Shown here: positions 24,991 to 32,465 of the stretch, piece after piece
Layout: every line of letters starts with the position of its first letter
Numbering within the stretch: position 1 is the first letter of the stretch
From: Rhodospirillaceae bacterium
GTDB taxonomy: Bacteria > Pseudomonadota > Alphaproteobacteria > Rhodospirillales > JABJKH01
DNA: 36,190 bases
NCBI GenBank assembly: GCA_018660465.1
Contig: JABJKH010000096.1
Location: 1-36,190 of the forward strand
Reading direction: 5' to 3'
Program-made: the position numbers and the translations under genes
Notes under the pieces: model-generated
Told to the model about the DNA's origin: nothing
The model's database searches: none
The model's input: only the letters and a program-made list of their open reading frames with translations

Positions 24991-25623
24991 TTAGGAGTCT
25001 ATCCAGCCTTGTAACGGTGCTTCCAATGCCTCAAGCGGCTGGTAGCCCATTGTTAGCGCCGCCAAACCTTTTTCGTCCTTAACCAGAACGGTTGGGAAGC
25101 CATTAACGCCGGTGGACCGCGACCATTGAAAGTCGGCAGCAGTTTCTTGGCGGGTGTCTTCAGCATTCATCACGTTCAGAAATTCGTCTCTATCAATGCC
25201 GTATTCCGTTGCTGCATCGGCAAACATATCATCTGAATTGGTGTCTTTGTTCTCGGCATAAAAGCCGGCCTGAATGTTGGCGAAGTAAGGGTATTCACTG
25301 CCCGGCTTTAGTTTTCGCACCGTGACGACAGCACGGCAGCAACGTTCAGTTTCATAATGCCAGCCTTCGTTTTCCAGGATATCAAATTTGAAAGCCTGAC
25401 CTGAACGGTCGCCAATTTCCTTCCAGTGGTCACGTAGGAACTGGATGCGCTCCGGAGTCTGAATGCAGTTGTCACCAGCGTGTAGCCCGCCCACAACCAA
25501 CCTCATCTTCACCGTATTTTTGTGTTTTTGATACAAGTGCTGGATGGTTGGCGAAAAGCCGTAGCACCACGAACACATGGGATCGCCGATATAGATGATT
25601 TCCTTGGTTGCTTCTTCAGACAT
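24991..25623 (-). CDS. DsbA family thioredoxin-fold protein with CSWC active site
   Basis: A 210-residue cytoplasmic protein: DPMCSWCYGFSP carries a C17-S-W-C20 redox motif. An alpha-helical insert follows and the C-terminal part has the cis-Pro strand TGVNGFPTVLVKD. It belongs to the COG3531-like DsbA relatives, whose substrates are unknown. I place the start at ATG 25623, with AAGGTG upstream, rather than an in-frame start 17 codons earlier. It is probably transcribed with the DUF188 gene. Confidence 0.87.
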   Translation of the reverse strand: MSEEATKEIIYIGDPMCSWCYGFSPTIQHLYQKHKNTVKMRLVVGGLHAGDNCIQTPERIQFLRDHWKEIGDRSGQAFKFDILENEGWHYETERCCRAVVTVRKLKPGSEYPYFANIQAGFYAENKDTNSDDMFADAATEYGIDRDEFLNVMNAEDTRQETAADFQWSRSTGVNGFPTVLVKDEKGLAALTMGYQPLEALEAPLQGWIDS

Positions 25624-25762
25624 TGGGGCACCTTTCACATTCGTCCTAAATTTTTTTGAGTGATAACGGCGCACCCCAAAAGAGTCACGTAGAAAGCATT
25701 GACTGGTGTGGCGCGGGCCGGAAATTCACCCTACAATTTTCCGCGACAGGGGGGGGAGATCA

Positions 25763-27145
25763 TTGGGCGACCAATCTGAAGGCAATGAAGAAAAGGAATC
25801 GCGAACCGGAGAGCGGATTGCATTCGTTTTATTTTTTATTTCGTGCATGGCGCTGGCCTTTGGATACGGCACAGCTGCGGTCCGATTTGATTGGTTTCCA
25901 TATAATATCCTTCGCGACGCGGCCAAAGCTGGGGCGGATTGGTCGAAAAATTGGAAGGCATATACGAAGACCGAACCTGTAAAACACTTGCGACCCGCAA
26001 AGTATGAAGGTCAAGGCGTTACGGTTTACGATAAAGATAAATCTCAACCCGGCGCAACGCTGCTGGCCGGTGTCTGGAAAGGGGCGGACGACTGGCATTT
26101 GGGGCTGCGCCTTGTCGGGCCAAAAGGTAATTTGATTCATGAGTGGCCCGTTAACCCGAAGGAGATTTGGCCCGTTTCTCCCCACAGTGATCTTGAGAAA
26201 GGGGGATGGAGCGATAAGTACACGACCCATATCCATGGCGCGACTTTGGTGTCCGGCGGGGATGTTATCTTTAATCTAGAATATCTCGGGCTGGTACGGA
26301 TGAACGCCTGCGGCAAGGTCGTTTGGAAGTTGCCGAGTCGAACTCACCATGTCGTTTATCCCAGTGGTGATGGAACATTTTGGGTGGCGGGGCGGCGGTG
26401 GATTGAACAGAAAACGGATCGACACCCAGGCCTTATTTCGCCCTATACGGAAGAGACGCTTCTCCAAGTCTCCAAAGACGGCAAAGTATTGCGAGATATT
26501 TCCGTTCTTGATGTCATTTATGAATCAGGCCACGAGGGGCTTATGTTTGCCTCCAAATATGAGCCAGGAATAGGGACCGGAAGCGACAACGATTTTATGC
26601 ATTTGAATGATGTTGAGGTATTGGAAGAGTCCATGGCGGATGCCTTTCCTTTATTTAGGGTGGGGGACATCATGATTTCACTTCGCAATATTAATGCCGT
26701 CATGGTTATCGATGGCAAAAAGGGACATATAAAATGGTCGATAACCCATCCCTTCATCCGCCAGCACGATCCAGATTTCACTAAGGATGGATTTATCACA
26801 GTGTTCGATAATCGCCGCGAAGGGTTCAACACTGTAGAGCCCCAAGAATTTGGTGGCAGTCGGATTATAAAAATTAATCCTGCGACGAAGGAGGTGACAA
26901 AGCTTTATCCCAAAAAGCCAGAGCAAAAATTCTTCTCCAACGTTTTGGGCAAGCACCAGCACTTGGCAAACGGCAATATGTTGCTGAGCGAGGCTGAGTT
27001 TGGCCGCGCCCTTGAAGTCACCCGCTCGGGCGAAATCGTTTGGAGCTATATTAACCGTTGGGATGAAACGCGTACGGCGTTTGTGGAGCAAGCGACACGA
27101 TATCCCGCCCAATTCGCACAAGTCTCCAAATCCTCTTGCCGGTAG
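25763..27145 (+). CDS. membrane-anchored arylsulfotransferase-like (ASST-family) beta-propeller protein
   Basis: A 460-residue protein: one transmembrane segment (about residues 19-40), then a large domain with repeated beta-propeller-like blades and many Trp/His/Gly turns. THIHGATLVSGGDVIFN, RTHHVVYPSGDGTFWVAGRR, HLNDVEVLEE and KHQHLANGNMLLSE match the arylsulfotransferase (ASST) family, which moves sulfate from phenolic sulfate esters without PAPS in the periplasm. TTG 25763 is likely the start, since GGGGGGAG at 25751-25758 precedes it; an in-frame GTG at 25706 has no such site. First gene of a four-gene cassette that ends in a PAPS-type sulfotransferase. Catalytic His not confirmed. Confidence 0.72.
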   Translation: MGDQSEGNEEKESRTGERIAFVLFFISCMALAFGYGTAAVRFDWFPYNILRDAAKAGADWSKNWKAYTKTEPVKHLRPAKYEGQGVTVYDKDKSQPGATLLAGVWKGADDWHLGLRLVGPKGNLIHEWPVNPKEIWPVSPHSDLEKGGWSDKYTTHIHGATLVSGGDVIFNLEYLGLVRMNACGKVVWKLPSRTHHVVYPSGDGTFWVAGRRWIEQKTDRHPGLISPYTEETLLQVSKDGKVLRDISVLDVIYESGHEGLMFASKYEPGIGTGSDNDFMHLNDVEVLEESMADAFPLFRVGDIMISLRNINAVMVIDGKKGHIKWSITHPFIRQHDPDFTKDGFITVFDNRREGFNTVEPQEFGGSRIIKINPATKEVTKLYPKKPEQKFFSNVLGKHQHLANGNMLLSEAEFGRALEVTRSGEIVWSYINRWDETRTAFVEQATRYPAQFAQVSKSSCR

Positions 27146-27156
27146 GCTATAAAGAT

Positions 27157-27378
27157 ATGATGAAGCTGATCGTCCCTCTAATCGCGACCGCCGTGGTTTT
27201 GCAGGCAAACCCCGCTTTGGCTTATGTCGGCCCTGGGGCCGGGCTAACCATGCTGGGGGCTCTCTGGGCGGTGATCGCAGCGGTCGCGCTGGTGCTGGTC
27301 GGGATCGTGATCTGGCCTGTGCGGATTTACCTCCGGCGACGTAAGGCGGCAGCCGAGGCCAAGTCCACCGATGATTAA
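27157..27378 (+). CDS. small membrane protein with AYVGPGAGLT motif
   Basis: A 73-residue protein: an N-terminal signal-like hydrophobic segment (IVPLIATAVVLQANPALA), the motif AYVGPGAGLTMLGAL, then one transmembrane helix (AVIAAVALVLVGIVIWPVRIYL) and a basic cytoplasmic tail. Short proteins with a YxGPGAG motif after the cleavage site recur in bacteria, but I know no function. It begins 11 nt after the ASST-like gene and overlaps the next gene by 8 nt. ATG 27157 is used; 27160 is equally possible. Confidence 0.7.
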   Translation: MMKLIVPLIATAVVLQANPALAYVGPGAGLTMLGALWAVIAAVALVLVGIVIWPVRIYLRRRKAAAEAKSTDD

Positions 27379-28078
27379 CGCGCTGTTCCCGCTACTGAAT
27401 GGTATTGACGGACTGTTCTCTGATGCCCTGACGTGGCCCGTGCGAGTTTGCATCTGGGGGGTGGCGAGTGGTGCACTTGCCATGGGAGTTTATGCGCTCC
27501 TGTCACCACAGGCTGCAATCCGCCGACTAAAGGACCGTGCGAGGGAACTTCGAGGGTCTATGCTCCGGCCCGAGTTTTCCGAGACGCCATTTGGTCCCAC
27601 GGCGAGAGAAAATCTTCGCGTATCCTTCGCGCTTTTGGCTCGAACGGCAGGACCAACATTGATTGCCGCACTTCCGGTTCTGGTCACCGCAATTTGGATC
27701 GACATTACCCATGGTTATGTCCTACCTGAGGCGGGGACCTTAAAAGTTCTGACCTCTGAACAGGAATCCGCTCCTGACGTTCGCTTGATTGTGTCTTCCG
27801 GAAAAACGCTCATCGTCATGGCGGGCCACCAGAAAATTTACGAAGGTCTTGTGACGGCGACCCCTTTTTTAGAAAAACGCCACTGGTGGAACAGCTTGGT
27901 CGAGGCTCCCGCCGGATACCTAGTCTCCGATAGCCCCGTCGAACAGGTCGCCCTCAACGTGCGTCGCCGAGATGTCTGGGCGCGGATGGCGGAGTGGGCT
28001 GCCGGGTGGGAAGCACCTTTCTTTATGTTTGTCTTCGCGGCTGCACTATTTTTTAAATTTCGCTATCGGATTGACTGA
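27371..28078 (+). CDS. membrane protein of unknown function, three predicted helices
   Basis: A 235-residue integral membrane protein. Helix 1 is at about residues 22-45, followed by a basic charged loop (IRRLKDRARELRGSMLRPEF). Helix 2 (ARTAGPTLIAALPVLVTAIWIDI) is at about 91-113. A roughly 90-residue extracytoplasmic region has beta character, and helix 3 (PFFMFVFAAALFFKF) is near the C terminus. The order of helix, basic amphipathic loop and helix recalls the DUF106/Oxa1-type insertase relatives, but that is only a resemblance. It overlaps the GPGAG gene by 8 nt and is followed 12 nt later by the sulfotransferase, so it clearly belongs to the cassette. Confidence 0.72.
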   Translation: MINALFPLLNGIDGLFSDALTWPVRVCIWGVASGALAMGVYALLSPQAAIRRLKDRARELRGSMLRPEFSETPFGPTARENLRVSFALLARTAGPTLIAALPVLVTAIWIDITHGYVLPEAGTLKVLTSEQESAPDVRLIVSSGKTLIVMAGHQKIYEGLVTATPFLEKRHWWNSLVEAPAGYLVSDSPVEQVALNVRRRDVWARMAEWAAGWEAPFFMFVFAAALFFKFRYRID

Positions 28079-28090
28079 GGGGGCGGGGCT

Positions 28091-29134
28091 TTGAAAGTTT
28101 CCGCTCTGCAAAGTTTTTTGGGATGGGTCGGTGAAACCAACGCCGACTTGGTATATGGGCTGGCCAACATAGAAACCCGTATGCTGAAAGGATCGATAGC
28201 GGATATTCCCATCGACCGCCCTATTTTTATCTGTGGCCTAGCCAGGGCAGGAACGACGATCTTATTAGAGCTGTTGGCTCAGCATCCAGATACAGGAACC
28301 TTCCGCTACCAAGACTATCCCTTTCCCATGCTGCCAACGTGGTGGGACAAGATGAACTGGGCGCGCAATATCACACCCGTTGAGCGTTCCCACAAAGACG
28401 GCATCACCGTTACCCCTGAAAGTCCAGAGGCGATGGAAGAAATGATTTGGATGCATTTTTTTCCAGACTGCCACGATCCCAAAATCTCGAACGTTTTAGA
28501 AGACGCTGACGCGGCCCCTGAATTTTCCGACTTTTACCGTGCCATGATCACCAAGTTGCTGCATGCACGGGGCAGGGCGCGGTATCTGGCCAAGAACAAC
28601 TACAACATCACCCGGCTAAAATTCCTCGCCAAAGAATTCCCCACCGCCCGCTTTGTCGTGCCGGTACGTGATCCAATTTGGCATGTCGCATCATTAATGA
28701 AGCAACATGCCCTGTTCAGCAATTCCGACTCCCGCACCCGCGCCTACCTTCGTCGTGCAGGCCACTTTGAATTTGGCCCAGACCGCCGCCCTATTAACGT
28801 GGGGGATGGCCTAGCAGACGAAATCATTAGCCTATGGGAACAAGATAAAGAGGTCGAAGGGTGGGCCAAATACTGGGCGAGTATGAATGGGTATCTGCGA
28901 AAGACTCTAGACGGTGACACTGACTTGGCGGATAGGGTGCTAATCGTCAGGTATGAAGATTTGTGTCAGTCGCCAAAGGACGGGCTCCGGCAAATATTTG
29001 AGCATGTAGATTTGGGGGTTGCGGGGGAGTTTATTGAGAGGTTAGCGGAAAGGCTGCAAGCGCCGCGTTATTATGAGCCTGGATTTTCGGAGGAGGAGGT
29101 ATTGATGATTCGAGAACTGACGCATAAAGTTTGA
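28091..29134 (+). CDS. PAPS-dependent sulfotransferase family protein
   Basis: A 347-residue cytosolic-type sulfotransferase. The 5'-phosphosulfate loop is FICGLARAGTTILLELLAQHP (about residues 45-65), and the 3'-phosphate-binding strand-helix is FVVPVRDPIWHVASLMKQH (around 195). TTG 28091 follows the G-rich GGGGCGGGG at 28079-28088. No signal peptide. It transfers sulfate from PAPS to an unidentified acceptor. Being in the same close-packed unit as a PAPS-independent ASST-like membrane protein suggests a joint sulfation or desulfation task. The SnoaL-like gene follows after 49 nt. Confidence 0.87.
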   Translation: MKVSALQSFLGWVGETNADLVYGLANIETRMLKGSIADIPIDRPIFICGLARAGTTILLELLAQHPDTGTFRYQDYPFPMLPTWWDKMNWARNITPVERSHKDGITVTPESPEAMEEMIWMHFFPDCHDPKISNVLEDADAAPEFSDFYRAMITKLLHARGRARYLAKNNYNITRLKFLAKEFPTARFVVPVRDPIWHVASLMKQHALFSNSDSRTRAYLRRAGHFEFGPDRRPINVGDGLADEIISLWEQDKEVEGWAKYWASMNGYLRKTLDGDTDLADRVLIVRYEDLCQSPKDGLRQIFEHVDLGVAGEFIERLAERLQAPRYYEPGFSEEEVLMIRELTHKV

Positions 29135-29183
29135 ACCAGACCCAGCCCACTTGCTCCGTAACAAATTTAAGAGAAAAAATTTC

Positions 29184-29828
29184 ATGACAAAAAATCGTTT
29201 AGAAGAAGCGGCAGACCGATCCGAAATCCTTCAGGTATCGATGTTTACATTGGTCTACCGCGATCGTGGAGATTGGGACGAGTTGTTTGACTGCTTTCAT
29301 CCTGATGCGCAAATTACGACGTCTTGGTTTGAAGGAAACGCCCACGAATTTATCGAGGGCTCAAGCAAAATGATGGGCAGCCATGATCCTGCTGATAGCC
29401 AGAAGCATTTCGCAGGCAATCCACGTGTCATCACGAATGGTGAAGATCGTGCTGTGTGCGAGTACTACCTGACGCTCCATCAGCGCCGGCGGATTGATGG
29501 CTATCTTTTCGATTTTCAAACGTGGTCAAGTACCGTGGATATGTTCGAGCGACGCGATGACAAGTGGCGGGTGCTCGGTCGATGGAACATTTATGAAAAG
29601 GATCGGATGGATCCTCACAAACCTGGTGAGGTGCCGATGAGCTTTTTTGAGGAGATGGACCTGACACCCTATCCCGAAGGGCTTCAGTATCACTGTTGGC
29701 GCAATGCGCGCGGAAGCAGCGAAATGCCATCTAAAGGATTTGTCATAGAAGGAACCGAACGGGCAAAGGATACCCGTGCAGCTGCGCAACGTTGGCTCGA
29801 TGGGGGCGCGCGTCCTTGGGAAGAATAG
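29184..29828 (+). CDS. nuclear-transport-factor-2 / SnoaL-like domain protein
   Basis: A 214-residue protein with a SnoaL-like alpha+beta cone fold: helix 1 (EAADRSEILQVSMFTLVYRDRGDWDELFDCFHPDAQITTSWFEG), then beta strands with VITNGEDRAVCEYYLTLHQRR and the closing KWRVLGRWNIYEKDRM. The last 60 residues are an extra tail. Family members include ketosteroid isomerases, dehydratases and non-enzymatic subunits, so no reaction can be named. ATG 29184 is used. It may belong to the sulfotransfer cassette or be separate. Confidence 0.78.
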   Translation: MTKNRLEEAADRSEILQVSMFTLVYRDRGDWDELFDCFHPDAQITTSWFEGNAHEFIEGSSKMMGSHDPADSQKHFAGNPRVITNGEDRAVCEYYLTLHQRRRIDGYLFDFQTWSSTVDMFERRDDKWRVLGRWNIYEKDRMDPHKPGEVPMSFFEEMDLTPYPEGLQYHCWRNARGSSEMPSKGFVIEGTERAKDTRAAAQRWLDGGARPWEE

Positions 29829-29850
29829 GAACGCGTTCTTCGAACCTCTA

Positions 29851-30303
29851 TTATTGAATGAATTGATATTTCTGGAGCAAGCTCCGAACATCATCGGGGA
29901 TTGTTTCTGAGCGGTTTTCTGTAGGATTAAAATAGACCCAGGTCATTTCATTGGTCGCGATACATTCTCCTTTGCAAAAAATAGCTTGAGCCAAGGTGCT
30001 CGATTTATTGCCTATTTTGGAAACCGCCGTACCAATCTCAATGGTTCCCGGAAAAAACGCCTGCGCCAAATAATCAATGGTAAATCGAGCCGCGATAAAT
30101 CGAATGGTTTCGCCATATTCCTCAGTCAGATGATCGACAAAGTTGGTACGGCCTGTTTCTCCATAGACGGCAAAGGCAATATTATTGACGTGATTATTAC
30201 GGTCGATATCTTGAAACCGAATGGTGTCATTTGTCCGGTAGGGGTAGGCTTCGATGTTTGTTGGAATTGCAGTTGCAGTTGTTTTTTCAGTGGTGTCGTT
30301 CAT
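29851..30303 (-). CDS. 4-hydroxybenzoyl-CoA-thioesterase-like hotdog protein
   Basis: A 150-residue hotdog-fold acyl-CoA thioesterase. The active-site segment FQDIDRNNHVNNIAFAVYGETGR carries the Asp and the HVNN turn of the 4HBT class, followed by RFIAARFTIDYLAQAFFPGTIEIGTAVSKIGNKS. It hydrolyses an acyl-CoA of unknown chain. It converges on the SnoaL-like gene with 22 nt between stops and starts 86 nt from the end of the toxin gene. A weak ribosome-binding site precedes ATG 30303. Confidence 0.87.
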   Translation of the reverse strand: MNDTTEKTTATAIPTNIEAYPYRTNDTIRFQDIDRNNHVNNIAFAVYGETGRTNFVDHLTEEYGETIRFIAARFTIDYLAQAFFPGTIEIGTAVSKIGNKSSTLAQAIFCKGECIATNEMTWVYFNPTENRSETIPDDVRSLLQKYQFIQ

Positions 30304-30389
30304 TGGAGTTTATTTACCTAGTTATCTTTGTGTGATCCCATCTGGTGAGATGCAGAATTATTGTAATAATGATTACCCTTAGGCTGCGG

Positions 30390-30797
30390 TCAATCATCAA
30401 CCATGCTGTTGACCTTAAACCAATCGCCCAATTCCTCTTCAGTCACTGAGCCCTCTGCCGCACCCAGCATGGTATTAACGATATCCACTTGATCAGGCGT
30501 GCAAATAACATCGTTCAGTTCCAGAAAAACGATGGCGGTGATATAGGCTGTTCTTTTGTTTCCATCGTGAAATGGGTGTCCCTTGACGAGTGCAAAGCAA
30601 TAGGCCGCCGCAAGGGTGAAAATTTCTGGTTTAGGATCGTCATAGTGCCATTTGTTGAGCGGGCGTCCCAAAGCTGCTTTAAAAAGATTCTCGTCGCGGA
30701 CTTCCCCTGAAAGACCGCCAAATTGTGCAACCGCTTGGACGCTGATCGCCGCCACTTCATCCTCAGTAACCCATACAGGCTCTTGCTGAACAGGCAT
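30390..30797 (-). CDS. doc: Doc-type (death on curing) Fic-domain toxin
   Basis: A 135-residue Fic/Doc protein: the catalytic motif H74-PFHDGNK-R82 is intact (HxFxDGNxxR type), with the Doc pattern VRDENLFKAALGRP upstream and a helical C terminus. Doc toxins phosphorylate elongation factor Tu and stop translation. The ATG is 2 nt after the stop of the upstream AbrB-type gene, the usual antitoxin-first order. A complete and probably active toxin. Confidence 0.9.
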   Translation of the reverse strand: MPVQQEPVWVTEDEVAAISVQAVAQFGGLSGEVRDENLFKAALGRPLNKWHYDDPKPEIFTLAAAYCFALVKGHPFHDGNKRTAYITAIVFLELNDVICTPDQVDIVNTMLGAAEGSVTEEELGDWFKVNSMVDD

Positions 30798-30799
30798 GG

Positions 30800-31021
30800 T
30801 TATTTAGCAAGTTCTTTCAGGGCATCGCGGTCACGTGCCATGATACGCTTAGCTATATCCATCGTTTTCTCAAACTTAGGATCATAAGGCGTGACCAAAA
30901 TCCCATGCGGAGTTTCAACAGTATAGAGCTTGTCGCCTTCTTTGACATTGAGCCGGTTTAAAACCTCCTTCGGCCATGTAGTGGCCAGAGAGTTCCCAGT
31001 CTTGCGCAGCTTGAGTTCCAT
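30800..31021 (-). CDS. AbrB/MazE-type antitoxin
   Basis: A 73-residue SpoVT-AbrB swapped-hairpin DNA-binding domain: LKLRKTGNSLATTWPKEVLNRLNVKEGDKLYTVE, followed by a short helical tail that probably contacts the toxin. It neutralises Doc and represses the shared promoter. GGAGGAA precedes ATG 31021. The partner is Doc rather than the more common MazF, and the antitoxin is AbrB-type rather than Phd. Confidence 0.88.
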   Translation of the reverse strand: MELKLRKTGNSLATTWPKEVLNRLNVKEGDKLYTVETPHGILVTPYDPKFEKTMDIAKRIMARDRDALKELAK

Positions 31022-31034
31022 GTGTTCCTCCTTA

Positions 31035-31075
31035 AAGTAATTACTTATGTTAGTATATAAGTAAAATTATTGCAA
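31035..31075 (-). promoter_or_regulatory. promoter and operator of the toxin-antitoxin pair
   Basis: On the minus strand, TTGCAA (31075-31070) is a -35 candidate, with a 17-nt spacer and TAACAT (31052-31047) as -10. AAGTAATTACTT at 31035-31046 is a perfect 12-bp palindrome just after the -10; ACTTAT-N8-ATAAGT (31043-31062) overlaps the -10 and spacer. The element AAGTAA/TTACTT occurs three times, fitting autorepression by the antitoxin. Confidence 0.6.
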
Positions 31076-31162
31076 GATGCAGCATCCTAATTTCCGCTGG
31101 TTATTCGCCTAACAACCGGTCAGAATCATCTCAAATTTGGATTCTAAAAGGATAGACGACGG

Positions 31163-31513
31163 ATGGCTTTGAAACGGGTGGCTTTGGAAATTGGTATGGG
31201 GACGGATATTCGCGGCGGTGATTATACCAAGGCTGCAGTTCGTGCGCTCCGGGATGCGCTTTGGCATAACTCTTTATCGGTGGCGACGGCGCTGGGTCTT
31301 GATGTTGAGTCGATGCAGGTCGAAGTCAACATCGGTGTGCCCAAGCCTGATGAGGTGGATAAGGACGCTGTTTTGGCTGTCTTGCCCCATGGCACGGGCA
31401 CGGTGAATGTTGTCGAAGGCGGGCTGGAAATTCCCAAGGATGACAGCGCCGACATTACCATCATGGCAAGTGCTGCCGCGGTCGTGCGGTTAGATGTACC
31501 GGATAGAATCTGA
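31163..31513 (+). CDS. Lin0512 family protein (copy 1)
   Basis: A 116-residue member of the Lin0512 family: MALKRVALEIGMGTDIRGGDYTKAAVRALRDALWHNSL, then EVNIGVPKPDEVDKDAVLAVLPHG, and GGLEIPKDDSADITIMASAAAVVRL. Function is uncharacterised as far as I know. The paralogue at 31524 begins 10 nt later; the two share the GGDYTKAA and QVxVxIGVxKP blocks, so they arose by duplication and probably form a heteromer. Start ATG 31163. Confidence 0.88.
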   Translation: MALKRVALEIGMGTDIRGGDYTKAAVRALRDALWHNSLSVATALGLDVESMQVEVNIGVPKPDEVDKDAVLAVLPHGTGTVNVVEGGLEIPKDDSADITIMASAAAVVRLDVPDRI

Positions 31514-31523
31514 GGAGAATGCC

Positions 31524-31865
31524 ATGACAGCCAAACGCGTCATTTTAGAAATGGGAACCGGCAATGATTTGCACGGCGGCGACTATACCAAGGCAGCCCT
31601 TCGCGCGGTGCAAGACGCTATCCATCACAGTTCGCTCACCATGATCCGCACATTGGGTGTGGATAAAAGCACGGTCCAGGTGGACGTCACCATCGGCGTA
31701 CAAAAGCCTGAAAATGTGGATGCGGATGCGGTTAAAGAGACACTGCCGCTGGGAAAGGTTTCCGTACGGGTGGTGAAGGGGGGGCTAGACGTGCCCGATG
31801 ATGATGGCGACGACATCGCCGTAATCGCAAGCGCTGCGGTAGAGGTGAGGTTGCCACTGCCGTAA
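31524..31865 (+). CDS. Lin0512 family protein (copy 2)
   Basis: A 113-residue paralogue of the preceding gene. Shared blocks are ILEMGTGNDLHGGDYTKAALRAVQDAIHHSSL, VDVTIGVQKPENVDADAVKETLPLG and GGLDVPDDDGDDIAVIASAAVEVRL. ATG 31524 follows GAGGAG; an in-frame ATG at 31494, inside the first gene, is not used. The cupin gene follows after 28 nt. Confidence 0.88.
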   Translation: MTAKRVILEMGTGNDLHGGDYTKAALRAVQDAIHHSSLTMIRTLGVDKSTVQVDVTIGVQKPENVDADAVKETLPLGKVSVRVVKGGLDVPDDDGDDIAVIASAAVEVRLPLP

Positions 31866-31893
31866 TCTGTTTAAAAAAAAGGGGGAGGCTTCG

Positions 31894-32448
31894 ATGGTCA
31901 AATCAGTAAGGCGCGTCGTCACCGGACACGACGAAAATGGCAAGGCGGTCGTTATTACCGATAGCGATGCCGAGAATGTTGTGGTCTCAGAACATCGACC
32001 CGGTGGCCGAACCAACCTTTGGCGAACGGATGCGACCCCAGCCTGCTATGGCGGAGAGAAGGATGAGGCCGATGCGGATTTCACCACTGAACCTCTTGCT
32101 AACGGCACGAACTTCCGCATCAACGAATTCCCACCAGCGAACGACGAAGAAATTGCCGCCTATGATCCAATGAAGGCGTTTGGTGCCGTGGGTTCCGCGC
32201 ACTTGGTGGTCGAAGGCGCACGCCACCCTTTCATGCACCGCACAGAGACCTTGGATTACGCGATCGTGTTGGAAGGCAAAATCGATATGTTGCTGGATGA
32301 TGAAGATGTGCATCTGAAGGCCGGTGATGTGGTTATTCAGCGTGGCACCAACCATGCCTGGGCCAACCGCTACGATAAGGTCTGCCGGGTGGCGTTCGTC
32401 CTCATTGATGGCGTGGATTCAGACGGTAAGAAACGTCCTCGAGATTAA
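31894..32448 (+). CDS. cupin-domain protein
   Basis: A 184-residue protein whose second half is a cupin barrel: HPFMHRTETLDYAIVLEGKIDMLLDDEDVHLKAGDVVIQRGTNHAWANRYDKVCRVAFVLI. The His/Glu of motif 1 and the His of motif 2 suggest a metal site, but the first motif is shorter than in classical dioxygenases. The N-terminal 90 residues contain a small beta part that may complete a second half-barrel. GGGGAGG at 31881-31887 precedes ATG. It is the end of the Lin0512 operon and may share its function. Confidence 0.85.
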   Translation: MVKSVRRVVTGHDENGKAVVITDSDAENVVVSEHRPGGRTNLWRTDATPACYGGEKDEADADFTTEPLANGTNFRINEFPPANDEEIAAYDPMKAFGAVGSAHLVVEGARHPFMHRTETLDYAIVLEGKIDMLLDDEDVHLKAGDVVIQRGTNHAWANRYDKVCRVAFVLIDGVDSDGKKRPRD

Positions 32449-32465
32449 TCGTGGGGGTAAGGCTG

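Noticed and set aside
23880-25623. two DsbA-like genes as a periplasmic disulfide-forming pair
   Set aside because: Neither has a signal peptide and they are on opposite strands, so a joint periplasmic pathway is not supported.
29830-29839. perfect 10-bp palindrome GAACGCGTTC between convergent genes
   Set aside because: No repeat partner or T-run; short palindromes of this length occur by chance.
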